A DNA stretch of 64,000 nt from Glandiceps talaboti. Lineage: Eukaryota > Hemichordata > Enteropneusta > Spengelidae. Positions 1-28,215 of this stretch are shown in pieces. A model generated the notes under the pieces. The model saw only the letters and a program-made list of their open reading frames with translations, was not told the origin of the DNA and ran no database searches. Numbering within the stretch: position 1 is the stretch's first letter; each line of letters opens with the position of its first letter. The stretch is from contig NC_135551.1 in NCBI RefSeq assembly GCF_964340395.1, forward strand, positions 10,198,879-10,262,878. Direction: 5' to 3'. The translations under genes and the position numbers were made by a program.

Positions 1-103
1 GCAGTTGTGTCGCAGTTCTCTGAGTGCACATTTCCAAACTTTGACCCGTCTTTTTTACACCTGACCCCATGAAGACGCGACATTACACAAATATCCATTA
101 TCG

Positions 104-226
104 GATAAAATCTGATTTTAGACTCTAGGTTAGATGCTTGCTCTGATTCACTTTTTATGATATTATCCTATAAAAAGTACTCTGTACGTGCGAAGAGTAA
201 TATTAGAGTCTAAAATTCGATTTTGT
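104..226. repeat. Small imperfect foldback
   Basis: The left arm around 104-127 contains TTTTAGACTCTA and the right arm around 202-225 its complement TAGAGTCTAAAA. An inner hairpin has ACTTTTTAT near 150 and ATAAAAAGT near 171. It resembles a tiny foldback MITE remnant. No target-site duplication was resolved. Confidence 0.4.
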
Positions 227-2187
227 TGGCGTCTGTCAAATCGCTACCTAATCTTGCTGCTAGATGTTCGTGCTTTCTTTCGATACTAATTACTATAAGC
301 GAACGAAGTTCGCAGTTAGGGCTTGCCTTGGATGTTCCATCCTCGATAGCGATGTTCGGTCGTGTGTCGTATTGTATCGGAAGAACATCCGAGGTCTAGC
401 AGATAGACTAATCGCTACCATGAAAAGAGGCCAATGGTTTGCGTGATGTTGAAAATAAAACATCCATATGATTATTATATTGAAACGGCTTAGTGAATAC
501 ACACAACTAGCACTATAAACGGAGATGTGTTCCAACTCAGACTCAGACCACTAATGAATATTTTCAGTGATCTGAGGTTACACAGACAAGGAACACAAAA
601 TTGCAGTCCCGTGCTTTTAAGTTTTATAATGTTTTGCACTCGCAAATCCGTGATCAAAGAATGTACACTTGCTATTGGATCCAGGATGAATAAATTTAAA
701 CGTTGTAAACCTTTCTCGAATATATTCTGACAGTGATGTTGAATTTGAGGGAAAATTCTGTTTGACAATAGAATAGACTAGCCAAGATTACTGACTACAT
801 AGCTCTTCAATGTAAGTGTGAGCAGTGAAGTGAAAACAGCTAGTGTACTTCCCGTTTCTCGGACAAGGCAACATTATATCGCCCTTCACATGCTATTGTT
901 TGTAATTGATAAAACAAAAGGCGTTCTATGGAATATCATATCCCTTCGTCGCTAAAATTAACAGAGACGAGAAAATGACGGAAATGCAAGTTATCGAACA
1001 TTCAGGACAAACACCTTTTTCAGTTAGAAAAACTTCCCTTTTTGAAATGGAGATTAGTCCCCAGCATCATTTTCACAAACCTGCGAAGAGGCCTTGATTG
1101 ACACAACATTGTACAGTCATGGACACAGTCTATCTGAGAGACATTCCTTACTGTTCACAAATACAGACATTTCTACTAGGCTACATCCATTTCGTAGGGT
1201 CTATGATCCATCTCAGACCGGTTAACCACTAGTGGTCTGAGGGTCATTGTCGCCCTGCTTGCATACGGAGTAAGTCGCCTACAAAGAGACAGTTGTGAAA
1301 CCTGGGCTTACCTGAAATGCTAGTATAGTAGTAACTAAAGATTTAACGCATCTGTGTTCAAATATCAGCAATAAATCGACTATTTAGTAATTTTACCTCG
1401 CCTTGGCTACAAAAGTACTAGTCCCAGTCCGGAGGACCAGAAATCCCGAAATCACAAGTTCAATCGTAAAATTTATGCCCAAGCGGACGCCCGATCAAAT
1501 GTGGCGGAGTTTGTAAGGCGGGACTTTGAAATCAATCGGAACTGGAAAAGTTCCGATTTCGACACCTTTTGTGATCGTACCAGCGACTACTATCGTCAAA
1601 AAGATGTAAAATGAGTACATATTCGACCGATTGCTAATATTTGATAGCTTTATAAAAAAAATTATATGTAATTATTTTGTTATTGGTGCGAAAGTATTTT
1701 GTTTTCGCACTCGCTATAGGACGGTTACTTTTCGTAGGACGGTGTTGAGCGAAACGCGTGCACCGTCTGCAAGCAGGACTGTGAGCCATGGTACAACATC
1801 TGAGCACAGACAAGGAACACAGTTTCTTGTCTGTGATGTGAGGTACAACTACTGACCATTATCGGATTGAGAGGTGTCAACGAGTTCCAGCAAGATGCTT
1901 AGTTTAGACAAACAAGTTTTATTTACACATAGCCCCAAAGCATAGGCTGGTGGCGTTATTCACCATATGGGTACAGGTGTAAGAAGGTGCTAAAAGGTGT
2001 TACTTTTAGCATCGGCAGAATTGTAATGATTTAATGTATTTTACAGAGTTTGAACATGATAGGGTTGATAAAACCGACTCTTTTTTTTGGGGGGGGGTTA
2101 GACATTAAAGACTGCAGCTAAGCCGAAATCAGCCTTGCCTTTTCCCTCCGTTAATTACTTGTAACCATGGTGATGATTCAACCTTAC
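227..2187. other. HTATSF1 downstream intron, no exon seen
   Basis: This stretch lies 3' of HTATSF1 exon 3 on the minus strand and so should be intron. No further HTATSF1 exon (the rest of RRM1, or RRM2) could be recognised. Short open frames here have no coding character. A G-run lies near 2090-2098. Confidence 0.4.
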
Positions 2188-3825
2188 CTTCAGATAACAG
2201 CATCTTCCATCACCTTTCCTATTTCCCTGATGATCCGTGTACAATTTCAACTTAGGTTCCTCTGTCTCTTCATCCATCATAACAATCCCACATTTTGACA
2301 TCATTTCCAAGAACTCATCCGGAGTAACGTCTTCAGGAAGTCCCGAGACATACACATTCCGGTTCTTACTATCTTCTAATTCAAACCAACCTAAGAAAAA
2401 AAACAACAACAGAATTTATAACAACATGACAGAATTCAAGTGTGGTGTACTTCAGTATTTGTACGATTGCTTGCCTTGTTTCTCTGAGGCTGAGCTTTCA
2501 CAAGTGATGTGAACGGAAGTGCACTGAGTAGAAAACACTGCAAAGCATGTGTGCAAATACACTGAGTACCCATGCTTGCACGCAAATATAAAACGACTGG
2601 GAACTCAGTTAGATTTTACCTGTCTATAGCCCTTATATGAAACAAGGAACAATGCTGTATAGACAAAGACAATTATGCATTGTGTCAAGGCTAGGGTTTG
2701 CCTTACAAGTAGTCCTGCTTGGAGACAGAAGGAGACATTCTCTCTGAATTGAGCCCTAACTTACACTGTGTCAGGCAGCACTATAGAGGCTTTGCTATGT
2801 AAAGTTTAGAGTTCTCAAAAATAGTAACCATAAACCATAAATACCTTCATCTCCTTTTCTCTTTTGCCCTTTACTGGTCTTTTCTTCGTCTTCTTTTTGT
2901 TGTCTCTGCTGGTGGTTATCTGTTGCTGATGCACCACTGCTAGATGTAGCTGGAATTGGTTGTTTTGAACTTGACTTTGGGACAGTTTCTTTAGTTCCTG
3001 TGTCATCACTCTGTACTCCATAACTTGCTTGGTATTTGGCAATAAAATCATCATCAATCTAAGATTTCAAATTTCAAATTAATCAAACAGTCAAATCACC
3101 AAATGTTGAACAGTTAGTAACAGATATACATTGTAGGTATGAACAGTGGGAGAAGATCATACCGTGATTTTATCACTGAAAATATATTATTATAAAAGGA
3201 GCAATTGTTGAAAGAGTGGAACATATATATATATTTGATAGGATATTGACTTCCACTAGCAAACTTTTCATCCTTTCATGGAATCTGAAGAAACGTGACT
3301 CATTTGTCAAAGAACTTCACAGATGTGTGTACATGTATATCAATGCATGTTGTAAACATGAGAAAGCTACATGTAAGTACCCTCAAAGTTAGTGTTCATA
3401 TTCTTAGTGGTTTCAAATGTTGCAATATTACTTGATTTTTCGTGTACACCCAACTCTTGTTTGCAAAATGTACATGTATATTACTGTTCAAGGGGTGAGG
3501 GTGGGGGTGTTTATAATTTACAATGTAATACACAAAACGTCGACTCATACTCATAGAGTTCTTCACACTGTTTTGACTTGAATATTGCAAACTTCCGAAA
3601 CATATCTACCCGAGATGTATGTAGATCCACGTACATATTACAGAAGAAGTGTGTGGACTGAGAACCTACCTTAGGAAACCAAGCTTTCTTTGCAGTATCC
3701 CATTCGTAAATAGTTCCATCATTTGGGTCTGTGTATGTGTAAGGATCAGAAAGCCCTTCCTCTGCAAGTTTTCGTTTCTCCTCGGCTAGCTGTTGTTGTT
3801 TTAACTGTTCTTCAAAATCATCCAT
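2188..3825 (-). CDS. HTATSF1: HTATSF1 (Tat-SF1/CUS2-like splicing cofactor), 5' part
   Basis: Three minus-strand exons are seen: 3670-3825 (start ATG at 3823-3825, 52 codons), 2845-3058 and 2188-2390, all with GT-AG borders and compatible phases. Exon 1 has the family's N-terminal signature YEWDTAKKAWFPK. Exon 2 is an acidic/lysine-rich linker starting IDDDFIAKYQASYG. Exon 3 opens the first RRM, with NRNVYVSGLPEDVT (RNP2-like), DEFLEMMSKCG and GDGRCCYLK (RNP1-like). Tat-SF1 is a nuclear RRM protein linked to the U2 snRNP and transcription elongation; that role is family knowledge. About 190 aa are present. The rest of RRM1, the second RRM and the acidic tail must lie left of base 1. The gene is head-to-head with CSTF2. 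Confidence 0.9.
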
Positions 3826-4056
3826 GATAATTCGATTTGATACAGTGGATATATAAACAAATACCGACTCTAATGAAGAACTGCAGTACCAGTGAGACTG
3901 ATACACTTAAACCACAATAGCGACAGTGAACGATACCCGGTACCGCTGACGTCCAGAAAACGTGCGCGAACTCGGAATATACACCAAACGGGGTCGTCGT
4001 GCAAAATGCAATGTCACCGATAGGCGGCGCCTTTGCCCAGAAATTGACCCTTCAAA
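3826..4056. promoter_or_regulatory. Bidirectional promoter HTATSF1/CSTF2
   Basis: Only 231 bp separate the two divergent start codons, so both 5' UTRs and promoters must lie here. The interval is richer in CpG than its surroundings. It contains a CRE/ATF-type TGACGTC near 3947 and a GTGCGCGAA stretch near 3961. The CSTF2 start sits in AAAATGGCGAC, resembling the YY1-type initiator seen in many animal housekeeping promoters. There is no TATA box at a convincing position. Shared regulation is inferred from spacing alone. Confidence 0.65.
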
Positions 4057-21448
<17,392 letters not shown>

Positions 21449-22206
21449 CCACCATTCTTTTACAATTTTAATGTTTTAAGATTTTTTTTCTGTAGTTGTA
21501 ATTTACAAGTTCTCTTTTGCTGTCCTGTTGTATTAAGGAGTAGATTTGATAGAGGCTTTCAACATCCCCTCTCTCCTAGCCAACAGTATTCTAAACAGTG
21601 GATAGTAAAAAACTGAATCTCATAGTAACAGCTGTACTCTCAATAACACTTCTAAATCTATGGCACAGAAAGTGATGTAAGATTAAGACATTATTCACTA
21701 GTATTTTTTCATTTATGAGTGACCTAAGGGGCCTTGTCACTGCAAGTTGCTAGACAATTCATGAATTTGGTCACGACTATTTTCTGGCTGAATGCAGACA
21801 AATAATGGAAGATGAAATATCTGGAAACAAAATGTGGGGATTTGGAATGTTTTAACTCACTGCAGACACGAGTTGTCCTGATGTAGAACAACCAGGGAAT
21901 ATAATCCTTATTTTCTGTTCAAAGACAATAACTCGGCTAATGCATGCTATAAGTTACTAAATACCAACCCCCACCTAGATCAAACCACTAAGTCAGAAGG
22001 ATTGCTTTACAAAATGTAAAACTAACTCCTGGCTATGTGTTGTTGTTTTTTACTAGGATATTTATTTTAGTATGATTACAAATCATTTGTAAAAACCATC
22101 ATGTTGCTTTTTTGTTTTTTTAAAAAACGTAAAAATTTCAATGAAAACAAAAATGAAATGAGACTTTTTTAGGTTACTTTTATTACTATGGTGGTATGTG
22201 TATTTT
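21449..22206 (+). other. CSTF2 3' UTR region
   Basis: AT-rich sequence after the CSTF2 stop. No canonical AATAAA was found on the plus strand before 22452. A minus-strand AATAAA (plus-strand TTTATT at about 22060) could serve the opposing exon at 22207-22405. Confidence 0.4.
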
Positions 22207-22405
22207 TTAACCACTACCTGGTCGATTCCATTCTACCCAAGCATTTGGTACCAAAGCTAACACTAAGCCCATGTTAAAGAGCGCCACCAACGGTCCAAGT
22301 GTGTGTATTGCAACCAAGACTGGAAGTATACCTCGGTTTACCATACATCTTTTCTTTATCAGTGTTTGTACTTGGGTCAAAGTCAACATCGAGTCCTTCC
22401 TAATC
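22207..22405 (-). CDS. Possible C-terminal exon of an unidentified membrane protein
   Basis: On the minus strand a very good acceptor (polypyrimidine CTCTTTTCCTGTCCCTAG) is followed by 65 codons and TAA. The peptide begins IRKDSMLTLTQVQTLIKKRC. It has a hydrophobic stretch GILPVLVAIHTLGPLVALFN then MGLVLALVPNAW, and ends VEWNRPGSG. One or two membrane helices are likely. I do not recognise the family. No upstream exon could be joined with a matching phase. It would overlap the CSTF2 3' region in convergent orientation. It may be a chance open frame. Confidence 0.35.
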
Positions 22406-22451
22406 CTAGGGACAGGAAAAGAGAACTTGTGTTTATAATTTGTTGGCACTC

Positions 22452-22457
22452 AATAAA
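22452..22457 (+). terminator. Candidate CSTF2 poly(A) signal
   Basis: AATAAA about 1 kb after the CSTF2 stop, followed within 40 bp by a U/GU-rich stretch (TCTTTTCTGTGG, then ATTGTATTGTGATG), as expected for a CstF-dependent site. Confidence 0.45.
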
Positions 22458-23059
22458 TTGTCTTTTCTGTGGTAAAATGATTGTATTGTGATGTTGTCAT
22501 TCAGAAACATTAGTCTTTACAAAGCATGTTACATGTTGATCTTTGTGATATCGGAAACAAGCTCCAAAATTTTTTTTCAAAAGACTTCCTTCTGGCAATA
22601 TGCAATAAACTGTGATTTTCCATGACAGGTTTGGGCTGTCTACATTGTGATCTGTGACTTTGCTTTTCTCCTTTAGTGAGAAGTGAATAACAAAAACAGC
22701 TTGAGATGTATACAGGCTAACGACATGTTGACAGCAATGGCATTCTGAAGAATGATTATACATAACTTAATACTTCTCCCCATCCCCCGCCACCTTGTAG
22801 AAAAAACGAAATGATTTCCGGAATAACCATGCGAGGGCGCTCTGCATCGGTGAGTGATACGAAGGACGAAGTTTATCGAAGGGTTCGGCAGCTTCGTGCA
22901 GTGATATAATCACGGACAATTAAGAAATGTCAGCGATATAATGTACTCGTGGAAGTCTCATTTTTGTACAAGATAATAATTTAAACTGTTGATTACGCAG
23001 TATCTATGGTATCAATCGAAATTAACATAAACAACCTTTGTTGGCTTCACGCGATCATA

Positions 23060-23206
23060 CGATAAAAAAAAAAAATCACTTCCGGGTCGTGTCATTTACG
23101 CCGGTGGAATATTTCAGACTTCCTATTTTCAACAGTTTTGACAAAAGTTTTGACCGAGTACGTGTTAGCAATTATAAAGAAGATCTGTAAATCATTTCAG
23201 TACAAG
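23060..23206 (+). promoter_or_regulatory. CPTP promoter and untranslated exon 1
   Basis: An ETS-type CACTTCCGGGTCG near 23081 sits just before a probable non-coding first exon that ends ...CAGTACAAG with the donor GTAAGG at about 23207. The boundary is inferred from the donor and from the downstream coding exon needing a 5' leader. Confidence 0.45.
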
Positions 23207-23495
23207 GTAAGGATCTTTTAGTATTTTCAGCTTTTGATGTGAAATACTAGACTCATCGATTTATGTTGATCCTATGACGACTACTACCAAGCGGACAAAT
23301 ACTGAATGTGACGTACGTACATAAGAACGGATCCGGCACGAAACTATCGTGTCGAAAGTCCGAAATGATTAGTCCCCAAGCGATGACATGTTACAATACA
23401 GTGGAACTCTGGATATACCTTTTATTTTACGTGTCAGAAGGGGGATGGGTGGGGGGTGGGGGGGGGGGGGGTGGAACCACACAGGCCATTTGCAC

Positions 23496-23850
23496 CGGTC
23501 TATCTATGAAAATATGAATAAAACTTCAAAGAGCACAATGTACACCTATCTTTGAATGGGAAACAGGTCAATTTGAATGTAACAGAAGAGCATATATCTT
23601 GAGTATGTATACTGTCCTATCAACAACTATCACGTGATCTACTACTACTACGTGCTACAGTGTATACTATATATCGGTATATATTTACACTGTAGTATGT
23701 AGTAGTAGTAGTACTAGTAGATATGATACTTACTATATGACAGTGTACATACTCAAGATAGCCTCTTCTGTTACATTCAAAGATAGACAATGACACAATA
23801 GCCTAGGTGTACATTATTCTCTTTTATTCATGTTATCATAGATAGACCAG
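23496..23850. mobile_element. Foldback element in CPTP intron 1
   Basis: The ends GGTCTATCTATG and CATAGATAGACC and the inner arms (TTTGAATGTAACAGAAGAG, CTTGAGTATGTATACTGTCC, TACACTGTAG/CTACAGTGTA) are inverted repeats over almost the whole 355 bp. The loop is centred near ATATATCGGTATATAT at 23672. It can form a cruciform. There is no coding capacity. Confidence 0.75.
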
Positions 23851-24291
23851 TTCAAGTGCCTGTGGGTGGAACTATCCATGACTTGTAAAATTGACTAGGA
23901 ATAGTCTATCATAGACCATGGATCTATTATTGAGATAACAGATGTGCATAGACTAATCCATGGTGACAACAATTCCTCATTGGGAACAAGATCTCGATCT
24001 TGATATCATACATTGCATATGTGGCATCTGTACTTGTATATAATCCACACCCAGTCCAAGTAGCAGTCTTGCCCCCACCCCATGTCACACCCATACATAC
24101 ACACACCCACCCTATGTATCATCCAAAATATGCAATTCCTGATTTAGTTTCATATTTGCTTTTTAAATGCACCAGTTTTAAAACAATAACTAATGCTTGT
24201 TGAATTGTGCATTGCTTTCGCCAACACAGATTAGTCAGTGTCTTTGGTTCCCACTTTATATTCTAAGTTGATAGAACTGTATTGGCAAACC

Positions 24292-25823
24292 ATGACAACA
24301 ACAGAAAAGACTAAAGTAAATGAACATGGTTTGGATCTGGAACTGGTCATCAAGGAATTCCAGGCGTGTCACCCAGAGAAAGATGTTGTTATGTTAGACC
24401 ATTACAATGTTGCATTTTCTGAAATTGCAAGGTAAGGATTTTTAATACTGTTCACCAGAATAGCTGGCGTCGAAGACTAAGTTAAGCACAGAAATCTGTG
24501 CTGAATTTGAATTGATTATCACCAAAAGCTTTACTAAATCCAATTCACCATTTTCTAATTTAAATTATGCCACTATGAACACCGGTCGAAAGCCATTTTG
24601 TGCTGGAAGTACATGTAAGAGACAGAATAGCACTGTAGCATAAAGACAGCACATACTACATGATATCATTCATTTCCCACAGTGGTTTCCATTATAGTAA
24701 TTTGTACAGTTTTATTTGCGATTATCAGTAATCATAACAGTATCCACTCTTCTGTAATGTTCACAGAGTTCTTTTACACATATTTTGTCCATGGCAGTAT
24801 GCATATATATAGCCAAGCCAATTCTTGTGACGTTTACCTGCAAAATGACTGGAACTTCAATAAGCAGAATATGATGTATTGGCTATCAGGTTTATACTAA
24901 AGAGCTCCTCAGAGGGACCGTCAACTGATGATATTATCAAATCCCATGTGACTCGCATCATTATCAAGCCCCACAGTCAGATTAATTGAATATTAAAAAA
25001 TGAAACTGTTTAGAAAAAATAGCCAGTGACAAGCATGAGGCAATGTATGGATAATTACCAATGGAATGCCCTGTTATTATGTGATTTGCATTTGCATCAT
25101 CAGCAGTCATTTGGTTGAATTTCGGCATTTATAACAGTGTGATTCTGAACACCAAGTCTCTCAGCAACTAAAATGGCACAGTGGTGCAAATTTTATGACT
25201 CCCCATGGTGGCCAAATTCTATGTAAAATAGGGGGAGGGAGAAATGATATTTGGGTATTTCTGTAAGCCAAGACTACATTGTATATATCTTGTTAACATC
25301 TCACAGGTTTTTCGAAGTACTTGGTCCTCTATTTGGGTTTGTTGCCTCAGATGTGAGAGACAAAGTTGGCATATTAGAAAAACACAAGAAGACCAGGTTT
25401 GGTGAACATTTTGAAACAGTTCAATCTATTGTTACGTATGAAATCAGAGAAAATTTAACAAAAAAGAAAAGTGAAGGATTACTGTCCGGGTCAAGAACAA
25501 TCTTGCGTCTTCATCGCGCACTGGAATTTATCACAGAGCTATTGAGGAAAGTGGAATACTCCGATGATAGCAGTGCCGTATCTACCCTAGCAGGGGAGGC
25601 CTACAATGGAAGTCTTGCCAAGTTCCATCCGTGGCTTATCAGAAAGGCTGCAGGATTGGCTATGTATAGCTTACCATCCCGGAAAAAGTTCATGGCAACC
25701 TCCTTCCAGCAGTCGGCTGAAGAAGCTGAAAGGATCTTACCACAGTTCCTTGAGATAGCAAAGTGTATACATGATGAAATACAGCAATTGTACGCACAGC
25801 ATGATATATTGATGCTTCCATAA
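24292..25823 (+). CDS. CPTP: CPTP, ceramide-1-phosphate transfer protein
   Basis: Two coding exons, 24292-24431 and 25307-25823 (stop TAA), give 218 aa (human 214). The ATG at 24292 follows a 5' leader exon. The protein is one GLTP domain. Matches to the CPTP branch include VVMLDHYNVAFSEIARFFE, LGPLFGFVASDVRDKVGILE, RTILRLHRALEFI, FHPWLIRKAAG and the ending LYAQHDILMLP. Residues lining the phosphate/amide recognition centre are kept: Asp and Lys of SDVRDK, the two Arg of RTILRLHR and the His of FHPW. CPTP moves ceramide-1-phosphate between membranes in the cytosol, at the Golgi and plasma membrane (family knowledge). The glycolipid-specific GLTP form is less likely because of the phosphate-binding residues. 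Confidence 0.93.
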
Positions 25824-25950
25824 GGGCAAGCTCATCTCAGGTCATGATGGGGTGATGACAACATAATATGCAAGTTGCAATAATATGATTTGATGTGCTG
25901 CATATATATTTCAGAAGATGAATTCAGGGTACTGATCAGATGTATATTTG

Positions 25951-26092
25951 TTTATTGTTTGTTTCATATTCAGTGTTGGAAATGTAGTGATATGATTATA
26001 CAACCACACATATGATGATTTTATTGTTTGTTTCATATTCAGTGTTTGGAATGTAGTGATATGATTATGCAACCACGGATATGATGACTTTA
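25951..26092. repeat. 70-bp tandem duplication in CPTP 3' UTR
   Basis: Two units share TTTATTGTTTGTTTCATATT, AATGTAGTGATATGATTAT and ATATGATGA. Divergence is small. Confidence 0.8.
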
Positions 26093-26206
26093 TTGTTAAA
26101 TCAATTACATGTATTCGAACGAATAATAATTTACTTCTATCTTGAATATGTTATATAATTTACCAAATTATTGTGTGGGAAGTGTGCAATTATCATACTT
26201 AATTGG

Positions 26207-26715
26207 ATTGAGTATCATGTAGGATAAAAAACGCAATTCTTTTAGTTTGGGGGTGAGGGTTTCAGTCATTTTAGTTCTCATTCGACAAAAACAGTTTTTA
26301 CTTTTAATTATTGGAATCTGTTTTGTACAGATACATACAAATATTACATACAAATATTTCTGAAAATTGTCAAATAAGGAAACAGAAGAATTTTTGCAAT
26401 AGTCAATTTTTGCAATAGTCAATGCATGATACTATATATATAAATTACATTCATCAGAGTGTCAATAAAAGAGCTAATCTTTCCTCACTATGTATTAGCA
26501 TATATTCATAGTACCACATACTACACTACATACTACTATTATAACTGATTTCAAATTGATTGTACTGTATGAAACAATCCATTTTTGTCAAGTGATTTAG
26601 AAGGAGGATGAGGTGGTGGTCATGAGGGGAGGGGAGGGATGTCTGATGTCTAACTAAATGAGATTTAATTTTTTCATCGTACATTGAACACTTCATTTTG
26701 CTCCGAGCATTAGTC
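26207..26715. mobile_element. Rearranged second copy of the 19.3-kb MITE
   Basis: The left part has ATCATGTAGGATAAAAAACG and TTTTAGTTCTCATTC. The right part has TTTAATTTTTTCATCGTACA then TTGAACACTTCA. The two ends match the arms of the element at 19328 but are separated by about 300 bp of other sequence. Confidence 0.55.
26464..26469 (+). terminator. Candidate CPTP poly(A) signal
   Basis: AATAAA about 640 bp after the CPTP stop. No closer canonical hexamer was noticed. Confidence 0.35.
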
Positions 26716-27120
26716 CTTTTTTTATGAAATATAACTGCTGTTATTCCTTGTATTTACATTGTTATAGATGTAGAGTAATTTTTGGCTTTTACTCAACACT
26801 TCGTTAACATCTACAGAGGGTTAATAGTATTTCTATCCCAATATAGAACGATTGTCGTGGGGATGGGGGTGTATTCTAATGTATATTGCCTTTGTTTAAG
26901 GTCATGGCTCATGCACAGAAATCAACCCACAATAGGTTCCACTAGTCATACTAAAATATCGAAAACCGATGTCTGATGGAAAAAGAAATCACAGTTTGAC
27001 CCCCCCCCCCCTTCATCCACCCCAAAGTAATACTAGTTACATGTAGTAGGTTATATTTTATATCGAACTTCAATAACTTGAGAATACCCGGTACCCCTCA
27101 GAATGCTACTTTGTGTTTAC

Positions 27121-27906
27121 CTAACCTGATATTGCAACTTTGTGTCTGACCAACACCATTATTGCAACTTTGTGTCTGACCAACACCAATATTGCAACTT
27201 TGCGTCTGACCAACACCATTATTGCAACTTTGTGTCTGACCAACACCATTATTGCAACTTTGTGTCTGACCAACACCATTATTGCAACTTTGTGTCTGAC
27301 CAACACCATTATTGCAACTTTGTGTCTGACCAACACCATTATTGCAACTTTGTGTCTGACCAACACCAATATTGCAACTTTGTGTCTGACCAACACCATT
27401 ATTGCAACTTTGTGTCTGACCAACACCAATATTGCAACTTTGTGTCTGACCAACACCAATATTGCAACTTTGTGTCTGACCAACACCATTATTGCACCTT
27501 TGTGTCTGACCAACACCAATATTGCAACTTTGTGTCTGACCAACACCAATATTGCAACTTTGTGTCTGACCAACACCATTATTGCACCTTTGTGTCTGAC
27601 CAACACCAATATTGCAACTTTGTGTCTGACCAACACCATTATTGCAACTTTGTGTCTGACCAACACCATTATTGCAACTTTGTGTCTGACCAACAACATT
27701 ATTGCAACTTTGTGTCTGACCAACACCATTATTACAACTTTGTATGTGACCAACACCATTATTGCAACTTTGTGTCTGACAAACACCATTATTGCAACTT
27801 TGTGTCTGACCTATCCTTAAAAAATGTAACTGTGTGCGTAACCTAATCTGAGATGGCATTTTTGTATCTAACCTAACTTGAGATTGCAACTTTGTGTCTG
27901 ACCTAA
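27121..27906. repeat. 30-bp minisatellite
   Basis: The monomer CAACACCATTATTGCAACTT then TGTGTCTGAC is repeated more than 20 times without a single length change between about 27150 and 27810. It is flanked by diverged units (CTAACCTGATATTGC on the left; CTAACTTGAGATTGC on the right). Monomers alternate ATT and AAT variants, and an ACCTT variant recurs at a 90-bp spacing. Several frames on both strands stay open only because 30 is divisible by three. Confidence 0.95.
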
Positions 27907-27929
27907 CCTAAGGGTGTTGTATATGTAAT

Positions 27930-28215
27930 AGATAGTCAATGAGTTCGGGAGGGTTATGTGCCGATAAATGAGGGGTGTAGCTCCCAAGTTTTTGGCACAT
28001 AACCCTACCGAACGAGTTGTCTATCTTACTTATACTATGGCGTGATTGGCTCAACCGGATCTTTTTTTTTTTTACAAAATTTTGTATAATTTGTTGCATG
28101 CAAATTGAGCATAATATAGGTCACACCCCTGAGAAAGAGTGGGTTATGGCTCCATATAACCAATCAAAATCAAGGCCTCTGATTGGCCAAGTCGGTCTAG
28201 CTGTAGTATAAGTTA
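27930..28215. mobile_element. Nested foldback
   Basis: An inner hairpin pairs GTTCGGGAGGGTTATGTGCC near 27952 with GGCACATAACCCTACCGAAC near 27995. A second pairing joins ACTTATACTATGGC near 28027 with GCTGTAGTATAAGT near 28199. It is probably one or two MITEs. No target duplication was resolved. Confidence 0.55.

Noticed and set aside
22794-22847. Minus-strand ATG frame MQSALAWLFRKSFRFFYK near an ETS-like site as first exon for the 22.2-kb exon
   Set aside because: The donor is weak (GTGGCG) and the phase does not fit the exon at 22207-22405.
24238-24291. Upstream extension of CPTP from a GTG codon
   Set aside because: Animal genes start at ATG. The ATG at 24292 gives the expected length, and the upstream bases are 5' UTR.
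27098-27889. Very long open frames (over 220 codons) on both strands
   Set aside because: They run through a 30-bp minisatellite whose period is a multiple of three, so absence of stops is automatic. Amino-acid repeats mirror the DNA repeat.
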